Shown here: positions 43,098 to 51,085 of the stretch, in pieces
How the letters are laid out: each line of letters begins with the position of its first letter
Position numbering within the stretch: position 1 is the first letter of the stretch
Assembly: GCF_030683065.1 (NCBI RefSeq)
Contig: NZ_JAUXMX010000064.1
Coordinates: 28,322 to 92,321 of the forward strand
DNA from: Pseudomonas sp.
GTDB taxonomy: Bacteria > Pseudomonadota > Gammaproteobacteria > Pseudomonadales > Pseudomonadaceae
Direction of reading: 5' to 3'
DNA length: 64,000 nt
Made by a program: the position numbers and the translations under genes
Notes under the pieces: model-generated
What the model was told of the DNA's origin: nothing
Seen by the model: only the letters and a program-made list of their open reading frames with translations
Databases searched by the model: none

Positions 43098-43793
43098 TTA
43101 CTGGCCGTTGGCGAGTAATCGGGATTGCCACGTTCCCCGGATCGCATCAATTCCCCGTTTAGGCTTCGTCTTTCCCCCGACAACCTGGGTAGTACCGCGC
43201 CATATATCCATACTATGACGACTGGCTGCGTGCCATTTTGGCTGAGGCCAATAACTGCCGTAGGCCTCCTGATACTGACGAGGGTTCGAACGACGATTCA
43301 CATGTGTTAGCCATGCGGGTTGGGTCACTAGCTCCCATGCATCCGTGCAATTCGGACACATCACGCTTTCCGTTACCGGAGAGTGCTTCTTTAAATAAAG
43401 AGAGAACATTGTTGATCGGGCTTCACACCCCAGGGTTGGTCCCCGACGCATGCCGATCTAGTGAACTGGCGGGTACACGCCAGGCTCAGTGCTCCCGAGC
43501 AGCAGAAGTTGAGCAATGCAGAACCGGAGCTTGTCACTCCGTTGCTTTGGAGAAAGCACCTCTAACGTCTCGCGACGGTGGTGGCGGAACCAAAACTTTT
43601 CTTGCTGGCCCAATGTGTTCATTTGCCAATGGCGATCTGAACTTATGAGGGCGACCGCGAAATGCTTTGTAACAACCTTACGAATATCCAGTCGTTCTTT
43701 GAACCGCTTTTTGATCAAACTCATCCCCGGAAGGATGAATTTAAGACGCTTCTTCCCCGTAAACGGAGATTTCGCATCCCCGCAAGCGGATCT
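43098..43793 (-). other. Extra open frame in intron domain I, broken by one TAG
   Basis: From 43793 to 43098 one minus-strand frame is open for about 230 codons except for a single TAG at 43460-43458. The first part contains a basic stretch (KKRFKERLDIRKVV) and the second begins two codons after the TAG and holds a CPNC motif. EBS1 lies within the second part, so at least that half is structural RNA. I recognise no protein family. It may be a decayed accessory ORF, or chance openness over conserved RNA. Confidence 0.35.
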
Positions 43794-43992
43794 TTAAAAA
43801 GCATGAACAAAGCCAGATGCTTCAGTGCTGAAATTCGGTGAAGTCCCTTGTAGCAAGGGCTTTGCACCATGGCTCAACTGCCAACCAAGCAACGACACGG
43901 ACCATGACGTGTCGCACACGGATGCGTATCCTAGCACCTCCGCGCCCGCCGACGCTAAGTCCAAGCGGGTCCGTCCGACAGGTCGACAATTG

Positions 43993-45348
43993 ATGAAGAT
44001 GACAGCCCAACGCGCCGCCGCCTTATTCCTCGGCGCGCTCTGCATGCCGCTGGCGGTCTTGGCCGCAGAACCGCAACCGACCCATGAATTCAGCCTGGAC
44101 AATGGCCTCAAGGTCATTGTCCGCGAGGATCACCGCGCGCCAGTGGTGGTATCCCAGCTCTGGTACAAGGTCGGCTCCAGCTACGAGACGCCCGGCCAGA
44201 CCGGCCTGTCCCACGCCCTCGAACACATGATGTTCAAGGGCAGCCGCAAGCTCGGCCCTGGCGAAGCCTCACGCATCCTGCGCGAGCTGGGCGCCGAGGA
44301 AAACGCCTTCACCAGCGACGATTACACCGCCTATTACCAGGTGCTGGCGCGTGATCGCCTGAGCGTGGCCCTGGAACTGGAAGCCGATCGCCTGGCCAGT
44401 CTCAAGCTGCCCGCCGAGGAGTTCGCCCGCGAGATCGAGGTGATCAAGGAAGAGCGGCGCCTGCGCACCGACGACAAACCCTCGAGCCTGGCCTACGAGC
44501 GCTTCAAGGCCATGGCCTACCCCGCCAGCGGTTACCACACCCCGACCATCGGCTGGATGGCCGACCTCGAGCGCATGACCGTCGAGGAGCTACGCGCCTG
44601 GTATGAAGCCTGGTACGCACCAAACAACGCCACCCTGGTGGTGGTCGGCGATGTCAGCGCCAGCGAGGTCAAGGTGCTGGCCGAACGCTATTTCGGCGAC
44701 ATTCCCAGCCGCACGGTGCCCCCGGCGAAAATCCCCCGCGAGCTGGCCGCACCCGGCGAGCGACGGATCACCCTGTACCTGAAAACCCAATTACCGAGCC
44801 TGATGCTGGGCTTCAACGTGCCCGGCCTGGCGACTGCCGAGAGCCCGCGCCAGGTGCATGCCTTGCGCCTGATCGCTACCCTGCTTGATGGCGGCTACAG
44901 TGCCCGCCTGCCGACGCGCCTGGAGCGTGGCGAAGAATTGGTCTCCGGGGCATCTGCCTGGTACGACGCCCATCCGCGCGGCGACAGCCTGTTCGTGCTG
45001 TCTGCCACACCCAACGTGCAAACCGGCAAGACCCTGGCGCAAGCCGAAGCCGGCCTGTGGCGCGAGCTGCAGGATCTGCAGCAGAACCCGCCGTCCGCCG
45101 AGGAACTGGCCCGGGTGCGCGCCCAGGTCATCGCCGGCCTGGTCTATGAGCGCGACTCAATCACCAGCCAGGCCACGGCTATCGGCCAACTGGAAACCGT
45201 TGGCCTGTCCTGGAAATTGATGGATCAAGAGCTGGCCGACCTGGAAGCAGTTACCCCGGCCGATATCCAGAGCGCCGCGCAAACCTTCTTTACCCGCGAC
45301 CGCCTGAGCGTCGCCCATGTCCTACCCGAGGAGACGCATGATGAGTGA
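43993..45348 (+). CDS. M16 family zinc metallopeptidase (catalytic partner)
   Basis: A 451-residue pitrilysin-family protease with a signal peptide (TAQRAAALFLGALCMPLAVL), so probably periplasmic. The inverted zinc motif HxxEH is intact at His74-Glu77-His78 (GLSHALEHMMFKG), with the distal glutamate in IEVIKEERR. The next gene encodes a related protein lacking this motif, and such pairs usually form heterodimers. The upstream open frame extends into the group II intron and is discarded; the chosen ATG begins the signal peptide. The intron 5' end lies only 75 bp before this ATG, so its promoter region has probably been altered. Confidence 0.92.
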   Translation: MKMTAQRAAALFLGALCMPLAVLAAEPQPTHEFSLDNGLKVIVREDHRAPVVVSQLWYKVGSSYETPGQTGLSHALEHMMFKGSRKLGPGEASRILRELGAEENAFTSDDYTAYYQVLARDRLSVALELEADRLASLKLPAEEFAREIEVIKEERRLRTDDKPSSLAYERFKAMAYPASGYHTPTIGWMADLERMTVEELRAWYEAWYAPNNATLVVVGDVSASEVKVLAERYFGDIPSRTVPPAKIPRELAAPGERRITLYLKTQLPSLMLGFNVPGLATAESPRQVHALRLIATLLDGGYSARLPTRLERGEELVSGASAWYDAHPRGDSLFVLSATPNVQTGKTLAQAEAGLWRELQDLQQNPPSAEELARVRAQVIAGLVYERDSITSQATAIGQLETVGLSWKLMDQELADLEAVTPADIQSAAQTFFTRDRLSVAHVLPEETHDE

Positions 45349-46822
45349 GCGCAATGGTTTGCGCTACGGCCTGCTCGGCCTGGCGGTACTGGCGTTGTTG
45401 GCGATTCTCGCCCTGGTGATCAATCGTCCCGAGCAAGCCGACAGCCCGCCCGAAGCCGTCGTGTCGACGACTATCGAGTCCCTCGCCGAACTCAATGGCC
45501 AGGCGCCGAGCCGGCGCAACCTGGACATCCAGACCTGGCAAACCGCAGAGGGCGCCAAGGTGTTGTTTGTCGAAGCGCGCGAGTTGCCAATGCTCGACCT
45601 GCGCCTGACCTTCGCTGCGGGCAGCAGTCAGGATGACGGCGTGCAAGGGGTGGCCATGCTGACCAACGCCATGCTCAACGAAGGCGTACCGGGCAAGGAC
45701 GTCGGCGCCATCGCCGCCGGTTTTGAAAACCTCGGCGCAGTGTTCGGCAATGGCGCCTACCGCGACATGGCGGTGACCAGCCTGCGCAGCCTGAGCGCCG
45801 CGGACAAACGCGAGCCGGCACTGCAGCTGTTCAACCAGGTAATCGGCCAGCCGACTTTCCCCGAAGATGCCCTGGCGCGGATCAAGAACCAACTGCTGGC
45901 CGGCTTCGAATACCAGAAGCAGAACCCCGGCAAGCTCGCCAGCTTGCAGGTGTTCGAGCGGCTCTACGGCGAGCACCCCTACGCCCACCCCAGCGAAGGC
46001 AACGAGCAGTCTGTCCCGGTGATCAACCGCGAGCAGCTGCAGGCCTTCCATGCCAAGGCCTATGCCGCCGGCAACGCGGTGATTGCCCTGGTCGGCGACC
46101 TCTCGCGGGCCGAAGCCGAAGCCCTGACGGCCGAGGTCTCCGCCGCATTACCGCAAGGCCCGGCCCTGCCCATCATTGCTCAGCCGGACGCGCCGCAAGC
46201 CGGCGCCAGCCATATCGAGTTCCCGTCCAACCAGACCCACCTGATGATCGCCCAACTCGGCATCGATCGGCGCGACCCGGACTACGCCGCTCTTTATCTG
46301 GGTAACCAGATCTTCGGCGGCGGCGGTTTCGGCACCCGACTGATGACCGAGGTGCGCGAAAAACGCGGCCTGACCTACGGCGTCTACTCCGGTTTCAGCG
46401 CCATGCAGGCCCGCGGACCGTTCATGATCAACCTGCAAACCCGCGCCGACCTCAGCGCTGGCACCCTGCAACTGATCAAGGACATGCTGCGCGACTACCT
46501 GGCCAGCGGTCCGAGCCAGGAAGAACTGGACAACGCCAAGCGCGAGCTGGCTGGCAGCTTCCCGCTGTCCACCGCGAGCAACGCCGCCATCGTCGGCCAA
46601 CTCGGATCCATGGGCTTTTACGACCTGCCGCTGAGCCACCTGGAAGACTTCATGCGTGAAGTCCAGGCCCTCAGCGTCGAGCAGGTCAAGGCCGCCATGG
46701 CCAAGCACCTCGACCCGGACGCCCTGATCATCGTCAGCGCCGGACCGACGGTGGAGCAGAAAGAGCTGCCACCGCCCAGCGACCAACCCCTCGAACAACC
46801 TTCTGCCGTACCGGAGCACTGA
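45338..46822 (+). CDS. M16 family protein lacking the zinc motif (regulatory partner)
   Basis: A 494-residue membrane-anchored or exported protein with a hydrophobic segment at about residues 10-28 (YGLLGLAVLALLAILALVI). The M16 fold is evident, for example VFGNGAYRDMAVTSLR and GGFGTRLMTEVREKRGLTYG with the RxxxGLxY motif. The position of HxxEH reads GVAMLTNAMLNEG, with no histidines, so it should be non-catalytic. It overlaps the preceding M16 gene by 11 nt; a second ATG one codon later is equally possible. The stop overlaps rsmD. Confidence 0.92.
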   Translation: MMSERNGLRYGLLGLAVLALLAILALVINRPEQADSPPEAVVSTTIESLAELNGQAPSRRNLDIQTWQTAEGAKVLFVEARELPMLDLRLTFAAGSSQDDGVQGVAMLTNAMLNEGVPGKDVGAIAAGFENLGAVFGNGAYRDMAVTSLRSLSAADKREPALQLFNQVIGQPTFPEDALARIKNQLLAGFEYQKQNPGKLASLQVFERLYGEHPYAHPSEGNEQSVPVINREQLQAFHAKAYAAGNAVIALVGDLSRAEAEALTAEVSAALPQGPALPIIAQPDAPQAGASHIEFPSNQTHLMIAQLGIDRRDPDYAALYLGNQIFGGGGFGTRLMTEVREKRGLTYGVYSGFSAMQARGPFMINLQTRADLSAGTLQLIKDMLRDYLASGPSQEELDNAKRELAGSFPLSTASNAAIVGQLGSMGFYDLPLSHLEDFMREVQALSVEQVKAAMAKHLDPDALIIVSAGPTVEQKELPPPSDQPLEQPSAVPEH

Positions 46823-47424
46823 TGCGCAAGCCAAACAAAGCGGCCACGGCCCATAGCGGCGATGGCCAACTGCGGATCATCGGTGGGCAATGGCGCTCGC
46901 GCCAGTTCAACTTCCCGATGGCCGCTGGCCTGCGACCCACGCCCAACCGGGTGCGCGAGACCCTGTTCAACTGGCTGGCGCCCCATGTCGAGGGCGCCAA
47001 GGTGCTCGACCTGTTTGCCGGCAGCGGCGCATTGTTCCTTGAAGCGCTGTCGCGCGGGGCCGGCAGCGCCCTGGCGCTTGACCTCAACCCCGGCGCCGTC
47101 GCCAGCCTGCGCGGTCACCTGCTGACCCTGAACTGCGAGAATGGCCAATTGCTGCAAAGCGATGCCCTAATCTACTTGCAGAGCCCGGCCGCCACGCCCT
47201 TCGACCTGGTGTTTCTCGACCCGCCGTTCAGCCAAAACTTACTGCTGCCGGCCTGCAACCTGCTCGAGCAACACGGCTGGCTGGCCGCGGATGCCTGGGT
47301 CTACACCGAAAGCGAAAACCCGCCCTCCACTCTCGGCCTGCCCGGCAACTGGCGCTTGCACCGCGAACAGAAGGCAGGCCAGGTGTATTACGCGCTGTGG
47401 CAGCGCACGGGTCAGAGCCTGTAG
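46822..47424 (+). CDS. rsmD: 16S rRNA (guanine966-N2)-methyltransferase RsmD
   Basis: A 200-residue SAM-dependent rRNA methyltransferase. RIIGGQWRSRQF near the N-terminus, the SAM motif VLDLFAGSGALFLEALSRG and the N6/N2-amino methylase motif DPPF are present. It overlaps the M16 gene stop (TGATG). Its own stop codon lies in the first bases of an intergenic repeat element, so the element defines the 3' end of the gene. Confidence 0.95.
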   Translation: MRKPNKAATAHSGDGQLRIIGGQWRSRQFNFPMAAGLRPTPNRVRETLFNWLAPHVEGAKVLDLFAGSGALFLEALSRGAGSALALDLNPGAVASLRGHLLTLNCENGQLLQSDALIYLQSPAATPFDLVFLDPPFSQNLLLPACNLLEQHGWLAADAWVYTESENPPSTLGLPGNWRLHREQKAGQVYYALWQRTGQSL

Positions 47425-47573
47425 CCTGGATTAGCCGCAGGCGTAATCCGGGTGTAGCGGGATCACCCCACTTCGGCAGCGACACGTACAACACCGAAAT
47501 ATCACCGGGCCAAGATCGCCGAGCGGGGCGCTGCGCGCTCCATGCCGGATTACGCTTCGCTAATCCAACCTAC
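47421..47573. repeat. Intergenic repeat element with terminal inverted repeats
   Basis: The left end GTAGCCTGGATTAGCCGCAG (extending to about 47451) and the right end CCGGATTACGCTTCGCTAAT (47545-47573) are imperfect inverted copies. The 153 bp contain no gene. It fills nearly all the space between rsmD and the YheT-like gene. This TAGCCTGGATTAG family is common in pseudomonad genomes. Confidence 0.7.
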
Positions 47574-47581
47574 GGAACTGC

Positions 47582-48571
47582 ATGAACACTGACTTCCGCC
47601 CCGCCTGGTGGCTGCCCGGCCCGCACCTGCAAACGCTGTGGAACCCCATGTGTCGCCAACCGGCGAAACTTGAGCGCCAGCGCAAACGGCTGTGGCTTGC
47701 CGATGGCGACTTTCTCGACATTGACTGGCACGGCCCGCATCAAGCGGACGCACCGCTGGTGTTGGTGCTGCATGGCCTGACCGGCTCATCCGAGTCATTG
47801 TATGTACTCGGCCTGCAACAGAAGCTGGCCACCCAGGGCTGGGCCAGCGTGGCGCTGAACTGGCGCGGCTGCTCCGGCGAACCCAACCTGCTGGCGCGCG
47901 GTTACCACTCGGGCGCCAGTGACGACCTGGCCGAAACGGTGCGCCATCTGCGCGCACAGCGACCGCTGGCGCCGTTGTATGTCGTCGGTTATTCCCTGGG
48001 TGGCAATGTGTTGCTCAAATACCTCGGCGAAACCGGCGCTGACAGCCAGGTACAAGGCGCCGCGGCAGTATCCGTGCCGTTTCGCCTGGATCAGTGCGCG
48101 GACCGCCTCGACCTGGGGTTTTCACGGGTCTACCAGGCGCATTTCATGAAACAGATGGTGGCCTACGTAAAAACCAAGCAGCGCCTGTTCGCCCACAAAG
48201 GCATGGCCGACCGCCTGTCTGCCTTGGATCAACTCGGCACACTGGACGGCATGCGCACCTTCTGGGACTTCGATGACCGCATCACCGCGCCACTGCACGG
48301 CTTCAGCGGCGCCCAGGACTACTACACCCACTCATCGAGTCGCTACTTCCTGGCCCGCATCGAGACCCCGACCCTGATCATCCAGGCCGCCGACGACCCC
48401 TTCGTTTTCCCCCACAGCCTGCCCGAAGCGCATGAGCTGTCACCGAGCATCGAATTCGAACTGCACGCCCACGGCGGCCATGTCGGCTTTGTCGAGGGTA
48501 GCCTGGGTAAACCGGGCTATTACCTGGAGCGGCGCATTGCGCAGTGGCTGGCAACGCAGGCCGCCGGCTAA
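47582..48571 (+). CDS. YheT-like alpha/beta hydrolase
   Basis: A 329-residue serine hydrolase of the YheT/AB-hydrolase-4 family. The N-terminal PAWWLPGPHLQTLW is the family hallmark. The nucleophile is in VVGYSLGGNVLLKYLGE (about residue 141), the acid in AADDPFVFP and the histidine in HAHGGHVGF. The natural substrate is unknown; homologues are annotated as esterases or hydrolases. It is flanked on both sides by intergenic repeat elements. Confidence 0.92.
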   Translation: MNTDFRPAWWLPGPHLQTLWNPMCRQPAKLERQRKRLWLADGDFLDIDWHGPHQADAPLVLVLHGLTGSSESLYVLGLQQKLATQGWASVALNWRGCSGEPNLLARGYHSGASDDLAETVRHLRAQRPLAPLYVVGYSLGGNVLLKYLGETGADSQVQGAAAVSVPFRLDQCADRLDLGFSRVYQAHFMKQMVAYVKTKQRLFAHKGMADRLSALDQLGTLDGMRTFWDFDDRITAPLHGFSGAQDYYTHSSSRYFLARIETPTLIIQAADDPFVFPHSLPEAHELSPSIEFELHAHGGHVGFVEGSLGKPGYYLERRIAQWLATQAAG

Positions 48572-48576
48572 CACCC

Positions 48577-48695
48577 GTAACCGGAGGGTGGACAACGCGC
48601 AGCTTGTCCACCATTAAGCGGGGGCGTAGTGGTTCGTCACCGACCCGACCCAGGCACCGAGCGGTAGAAAACGCTTCGCGGTTTTCCACCCTACG
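48577..48695. repeat. Intergenic repeat with two hairpins
   Basis: The element contains a perfect 9-bp hairpin (GGTGGACAA 48587-48595 with TTGTCCACC 48604-48612) and a second near-perfect one (GGTAGAAAAC with GTTTTCCACC, 48663-48690). The GGGTGG and CCACCC ends can also pair with each other. It lies between two convergent genes and could end transcription from both sides. Confidence 0.65.
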
Positions 48696-48706
48696 GCCTT
48701 ATCGAA

Positions 48707-49366
48707 TCAGATCACCTGCTCCAGCGGCACATGGAATTTCCGATACAAAGCCTCCACCGACTCGCGCACCGGCGGGGCGATATAGCCGTCCTCCAGCGCC
48801 AGCACCTGATAGATGCCGCGGCGCAGCATCGCTTCGCTGAGGTCACCAGGCTTGCCACTGGTGGTGCAGAGGAAGCGCACCCAGGAGGTCATGATGATCC
48901 AGGCATTCAGCGCCAGCGCCTCGATCTGCGGCGGATTCATCAGCAGGATGCCGGCGCCAACGAAGCCCTGGTAGATACCTTGCGCACCCTGCAGACAACG
49001 CTGGGCGAACAGCCGATAATGCTCGGCCAGCGCGGCATCGCTGTCGAGCAGGTGCTCCAGATCGCGGTGCAGGAAGCGGTAATGCCACATGGCCGCGAGC
49101 AAGGCCTCCAGGTAGAAGGTCTTGTCGTCTATGGTCAGGGCCCGGGCTGGCGGCAGACGCAGAAAGCTGTCGACGCGGCCTTCATATTGGCCGAATAGCT
49201 CGGCGATGATCGCCTGCTTGTTGCGGAAGTGGTAGTACAGGTTACCCGGCGAAATCTCCAGGTGCGCGGCGATGTGGTTGGTGCTGACGCTGCGCTCACC
49301 CTGGGCATTGAACAGCTCGAGGCTGGCCTGAATGATACGTTCGCGGGTTTTCAGAGGGGCTTGCAT
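48707..49366 (-). CDS. TetR family transcriptional regulator
   Basis: A 219-residue TetR-type regulator. The N-terminal DNA-binding helix-turn-helix is visible as STNHIAAHLEISPGNLYYHF (about residues 24-43) and the remainder is a helical ligand-binding domain. It is divergent from an aldehyde dehydrogenase gene, and an inverted repeat overlaps a promoter in the shared gap, the usual layout for local repression. Its ligand is unknown; an aldehyde or fatty-acid-like inducer is only a guess from the neighbours. Confidence 0.92.
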   Translation of the reverse strand: MQAPLKTRERIIQASLELFNAQGERSVSTNHIAAHLEISPGNLYYHFRNKQAIIAELFGQYEGRVDSFLRLPPARALTIDDKTFYLEALLAAMWHYRFLHRDLEHLLDSDAALAEHYRLFAQRCLQGAQGIYQGFVGAGILLMNPPQIEALALNAWIIMTSWVRFLCTTSGKPGDLSEAMLRRGIYQVLALEDGYIAPPVRESVEALYRKFHVPLEQVI

Positions 49367-49499
49367 AAGGTTTGGTCTCGACGCGAAAAGCCCGGCAAAG
49401 GTACACGCAGAAGGACGCGGAGTGTTACCTGTGAGCGCTTCATGCCTGATCCATCCACTGTTTACCGGGCCACGCGTGCGCGTGGCGACAGCCTACCAT

Positions 49500-49528
49500 T
49501 TGACAGATTAGAGTAATTGCTCTAAAAA
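49500..49528 (+). promoter_or_regulatory. Promoter with overlapping palindromic operator for the aldehyde dehydrogenase gene
   Basis: TTGACA (49500-49505), a perfect -35, is followed after 17 bp by TAAAAA (4/6 of the -10 consensus). The near-palindrome TTAGAGTAATTGCTCTAA (49508-49525) fills the spacer and reaches into the -10. It is a good candidate operator for the divergently encoded TetR protein. Confidence 0.65.
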
Positions 49529-49603
49529 TCCAGAACATCATCTTTCCCCACTCGCGCTGCTCGAGTAAACGGGACTGCACACTGGAACGTCGAGGAAATA
49601 ACC

Positions 49604-51046
49604 ATGGCCGCTGACATCGCCTATCTGGAACAGAGCCTGCAACAGCACCAGGACCAGATCAGCCAGCTGGAAACCACCATGGACCTGCAGCGCCAGGCAT
49701 TTCGTGGCAACCCCATGCCTTCGGCCGAACAACGCCTGCAGTGGCTGAATGCCCTGCGCGACATACTGAGCAATGAGCGCGAGGCGCTGATCAAGGCGAT
49801 TTCCGAGGATTTCAGCAACCGCAGCGCCGACGAAACCCTGCTCGCCGAGCTGATGCCCAGCCTGCACGGTATCCACTACGCGACCAAGCGCATCAAAAAG
49901 TGGATGAAACCCTCGCGGCGCAGCGTCGGCATGCAGTTCATGCCGGCTGCGGCCAAGGTGATCTACCAGCCGCTGGGGGTAGTCGGAGTGATCGTGCCGT
50001 GGAACTACCCGCTGTTTCTGGCCATCGGCCCGCTGGTCGGCGCACTGGCGGCCGGCAACCGGGTGATGATCAAGATGAGCGAATCGACCCCAGCCACCTC
50101 GCAACTGATCAAGGATTTGCTGGCCAAGGTATTCCCGGAGGACTTGGTGAGCGTGGTGCTGGGCGAGGCGGACGTCGGCATGGCCTTCTCCAAACTGCCG
50201 TTCGACCACCTGCTGTTCACCGGCGCCACCAGCATCGGCAAGCATGTGATGCGCGCCGCCGCCGAGAACCTGACGCCTGTAACCCTGGAACTGGGCGGCA
50301 AGTCGCCGGCCATCGTTTCGGCCGATGTGCCACTGAGCGATGCCGCCGAGCGCATCGCCTTCGGCAAGACCATGAATGCCGGGCAGACCTGCGTGGCACC
50401 GGATTACGTGCTGGTGCCCAAAGACCGCGTCGACGGTTTTGTTGAGGCCTACCGCAATGCGGTGCAGAGCTTCTACCCGCAACTCAAGGACAACCCGGAT
50501 TACACCGCGATCATCAACGAGCGCCAGCAGCAGCGACTCAATGGCTACCTGCAGGACGCCGAGAGCAAGGGCGCAACCATCATCGCGCTGTACCCCGAAG
50601 CCCAGGGCCGACGCATGCCGCAGGCGGTGCTGCTGAACGTGACGGACGACATGAAAATCATGCAGGAGGAGATCTTCGGCCCGCTGCTGCCGATCATCGC
50701 CTACGACAAGCTGGAAGACGCCTTCGCCTTTATCAATGAGCGCGACCGGCCGCTGGCGCTGTACTACTTCGGCTACGACAAGAATGAACAGCAGCGCGTG
50801 CTGCATGAAACCCACTCAGGCGGTGTGTGCATCAATGACACATTACTGCACGTGGCTCAGGACGATATGCCGTTCGGTGGCGTCGGCCCCTCCGGCATGG
50901 GCCACTACCATGGCCATGAAGGCTTTTTGACCTTCAGCAAGGCCAAGGGCGTATTTATCAAGCAGCGTTTCAACGCCGCCAAGATGATCTACCCACCTTA
51001 CGGCAAGGCGCTGCAGAAGCTGGTGTACAAGCTGTTCGTGCGTTAG
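49604..51046 (+). CDS. calB: Coniferyl aldehyde dehydrogenase-like enzyme
   Basis: A 480-residue NAD(P)-dependent aldehyde dehydrogenase related to CalB and membrane-associated fatty aldehyde dehydrogenases. The catalytic glutamate is in VTLELGGKSPAIV and the nucleophilic cysteine in NAGQTCVAPDYVLVP. Cofactor-binding elements include VGVIVPWNYPL and FTGATSIGKHV. It begins a plus-strand cluster with a Tat lipoprotein and a GMC oxidoreductase, which suggests sequential alcohol to aldehyde to acid oxidation. The substrate cannot be fixed; the coniferyl label follows family annotation. Confidence 0.88.
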   Translation: MAADIAYLEQSLQQHQDQISQLETTMDLQRQAFRGNPMPSAEQRLQWLNALRDILSNEREALIKAISEDFSNRSADETLLAELMPSLHGIHYATKRIKKWMKPSRRSVGMQFMPAAAKVIYQPLGVVGVIVPWNYPLFLAIGPLVGALAAGNRVMIKMSESTPATSQLIKDLLAKVFPEDLVSVVLGEADVGMAFSKLPFDHLLFTGATSIGKHVMRAAAENLTPVTLELGGKSPAIVSADVPLSDAAERIAFGKTMNAGQTCVAPDYVLVPKDRVDGFVEAYRNAVQSFYPQLKDNPDYTAIINERQQQRLNGYLQDAESKGATIIALYPEAQGRRMPQAVLLNVTDDMKIMQEEIFGPLLPIIAYDKLEDAFAFINERDRPLALYYFGYDKNEQQRVLHETHSGGVCINDTLLHVAQDDMPFGGVGPSGMGHYHGHEGFLTFSKAKGVFIKQRFNAAKMIYPPYGKALQKLVYKLFVR

Positions 51047-51085
51047 GCCTGGCTCCTACACAAACCCGCTTTGGTGATAACAACA

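Larger units (their letters stand above)
40972..43917 (-). mobile_element. Group II intron with reverse transcriptase/maturase
   Basis: The minus strand starts with GTGCGACACG (43917 downward), the GTGYG intron 5' end, and a first stem GACACG/CGTGTC. The 3' end reads CTACCCGAC and stops at 40972. Domain V (41046-41013), domain VI and an intron-encoded protein are all present. EBS1 (43346-43339, ACGGATGC) pairs perfectly over 8 nt with IBS1 in the 5' exon (43925-43918, GCATCCGT), which independently confirms the 5' junction. Total length is 2,946 bp, long for this class because the part before the protein is 1,075 nt. The element lies between ftsY and a divergent M16 peptidase gene; joining the exons restores an ordinary intergenic region. 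Confidence 0.92.

Noticed and set aside
43238..43648. 136-codon plus-strand ORF within the group II intron
   Set aside because: It runs opposite the intron RNA strand across EBS1 and structured segments, with no family match and no convincing start site.
40842..43992. Insertion sequence or transposon as the cause of the ftsY-M16 expansion
   Set aside because: No transposase, target-site duplication or terminal inverted repeats were seen; the intron ends and the EBS1-IBS1 match explain the insertion fully.
43918..43992. N-terminal extension of the first M16 peptidase into the intron
   Set aside because: The upstream frame lacks signal-peptide or M16 character and crosses the intron junction; the signal peptide begins at 43993.
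49538..50815. 425-codon minus-strand ORF opposite the aldehyde dehydrogenase gene
   Set aside because: The opposite strand encodes a complete enzyme with catalytic residues; the antisense product has no recognisable domain.
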